A stretch of DNA of 14,094 nucleotides. It comes from Sporisorium sorghi (Eukaryota; Basidiomycota; Ustilaginomycetes; Ustilaginales; Ustilaginaceae). How positions within the stretch are numbered: position 1 is the stretch's first letter; every line of letters starts with the position of its first letter. Below, piece after piece: positions 13,142 through 14,094 of the stretch. The position numbers and the translations under genes were made by a program. The notes beneath the pieces are model-generated. The model was not told the origin of the DNA, searched no databases, and was given only the letters and a program-made list of their open reading frames with translations. The stretch is from NCBI GenBank assembly GCA_023212695.1, contig JALCCG010000330.1, positions 1-14,094 on the forward strand, read 5' to 3'.

Positions 13142-14094
13142 ATGCGTAAATCAGGAAATAAAGTTATGGTTCTGATCTTGGTCTTTTCCATCATGATGTT
13201 CAGCGTTCCATATGGGAATCCGTCGGCAGCGGCAGAAATGGGGAACAATGGTCAATCGTCTATGCCATCAGATCCTGCCTCACCAATCAAAGCAACTCAG
13301 ATCGCAGGAGGAGACGACCATTCACTGGCGGTGAAATCAGATGGAACGGTCGTCGGATGGGGCGATAATGGTTTTGGACAAACGAATGTGCCCACGGAAT
13401 TGAATGGTGTCAAGGCCATCGCAGCAGGAGATAACTTTTCGTTGGCACTGAAATCAGATGGATCGGTCGTCGGATGGGGCTATAATTATTTTGGACAAAC
13501 GAATGTGCCAACGGGATTGAGTGGTTTAGAGGCCATCGCAGCAGGATGGGGCCATTCATTGGGACTGAAATCGGATGGTACAGTCGTCGGATGGGGCTAT
13601 AATGGTTATGGACAAGTGGATGTGCCAATCGAAAAATTGAGTGGGGGTGTCAAAGCCATCGCAGCAGGATACCACCATTCGCTGGCGCTAAAATCAGATG
13701 GTACGGTCGTCGGATGGGGCTGGGATTATTATGGACAATCGAATGTACCAGGGGAATTGACTGATATCAAGGCAATCGCCGCAGGAATCGATCATTCGTT
13801 GGCGCTGAAGTCAGATGGTACGGTCGTCGCGTGGGGCACAGATAATGGTGGGCAAACGATTGTACCAAACGGGTTGAGTGATGTCGTGGCCATCGCAGCA
13901 GGATACAGGCATTCGCTGGCGCTGAAATCAGATGGCACGGTCGTCGCGTGGGGCTCTAATAATGATGGACAAAGGAATGTGCCAAAGGATTTGAGCGATG
14001 TCGTGGCCATCACAGCAGGAATCGATCATTCGTTGGCGCTGAAGTCAGATGGCACGGTCGTCGCGTGGGGCTATAATTATTATGGACAATCGAA
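13142..14094 (+). CDS. Secreted RCC1-repeat protein, N-terminal 317 residues, runs off the window
   Basis: This is a surface or secreted protein built from RCC1-type repeats, expected to form a beta-propeller. The signal peptide is residues 1 to about 31 (MRKSGNKVMV, a hydrophobic stretch, then PSAAA). A short linker precedes tandem units of 39 residues at 52-90, 91-129, 130-170 (41 residues), 171-209, 210-248, 249-287 and 288 to the edge. The common core is HSLALKSDGTVV(G/A)WG, then GQ..VP. The frame is open through the last base, so the true length and any C-terminal anchor (for example SLH domains) are unseen. AAAGGAGAAAGAAG precedes the start. Bacterial RCC1-like proteins have varied or unknown roles, so no partner is assigned. 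Eukaryotic RCC1 GEF activity should not be assumed. Confidence 0.9.
   Translation, partial: MRKSGNKVMVLILVFSIMMFSVPYGNPSAAAEMGNNGQSSMPSDPASPIKATQIAGGDDHSLAVKSDGTVVGWGDNGFGQTNVPTELNGVKAIAAGDNFSLALKSDGSVVGWGYNYFGQTNVPTGLSGLEAIAAGWGHSLGLKSDGTVVGWGYNGYGQVDVPIEKLSGGVKAIAAGYHHSLALKSDGTVVGWGWDYYGQSNVPGELTDIKAIAAGIDHSLALKSDGTVVAWGTDNGGQTIVPNGLSDVVAIAAGYRHSLALKSDGTVVAWGSNNDGQRNVPKDLSDVVAITAGIDHSLALKSDGTVVAWGYNYYGQS

Noticed and set aside
13410..14013. Minus-strand open frames inside the RCC1 gene
   Set aside because: They are antisense copies of the same 39-residue repeat pattern and have no start context.
13142..14094. Tandem 117-bp repeats considered as a CRISPR-like or satellite array
   Set aside because: The repeats are in one open reading frame with a signal peptide and a clear RCC1 protein motif, so they are coding repeats, not spaced DNA repeats.

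Overview
The window looks like chromosomal DNA from a Paenibacillus-type Gram-positive bacterium (Bacillales). The reasons are strong AGGAGG-like ribosome binding sites, sigma-A promoters, CcpA cre-like sites, LplA/LplB/LplC-type sugar transporter genes, a Spo0M homologue, an ECF sigma factor with a DUF4179 anti-sigma partner, and a secreted RCC1-repeat protein. The genus is inferred from gene content and style, not proven. No rRNA, tRNA, phage or CRISPR was seen.

Layout. Bases 1-77 are the outer end of an IS3-family element whose transposase starts on the minus strand and leaves the window. Bases 253-1859 hold an ECF sigma factor and its membrane anti-sigma factor, closed by two terminators. 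Bases 2041-9855 form the core of the window, a probable single transcription unit. It has a sigma-A promoter, an overlapping palindromic operator and a leader of about 310 nt with two cre-like sites and three very short ORFs. Two ABC permeases, a lipoprotein binding protein, a Nif3-like protein, a GntR/FCD regulator and a GH67 alpha-glucuronidase follow. The unit ends at a bidirectional terminator shared with convergent spo0M (minus strand), which has a sigma-W-like promoter. Bases 10869-12461 encode a 23S rRNA uracil-5-methyltransferase (RlmCD/RumA type). Bases 12462-13141 are an AT-rich stretch with a perfect stem-loop, a 41-codon ORF, a strong terminator and possible IS debris. From 13142 a secreted RCC1-repeat protein runs off the right edge.

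How the genes work together. The central cluster reads as an aldouronate (4-O-methylglucuronosyl-xylooligosaccharide) uptake and debranching unit. The lipoprotein captures acidic xylan fragments outside the cell and the two permeases import them, with an ATPase encoded elsewhere. The cytoplasmic GH67 enzyme then removes the (methyl)glucuronic acid from the non-reducing end. The GntR/FCD protein is the natural candidate repressor, with a uronate or related acid as inducer, and CcpA would add glucose repression. The Nif3-like protein has no assigned role in this pathway and is the least explained member of the cluster. No xylanase, xylosidase or uronate-catabolic gene is in the window.
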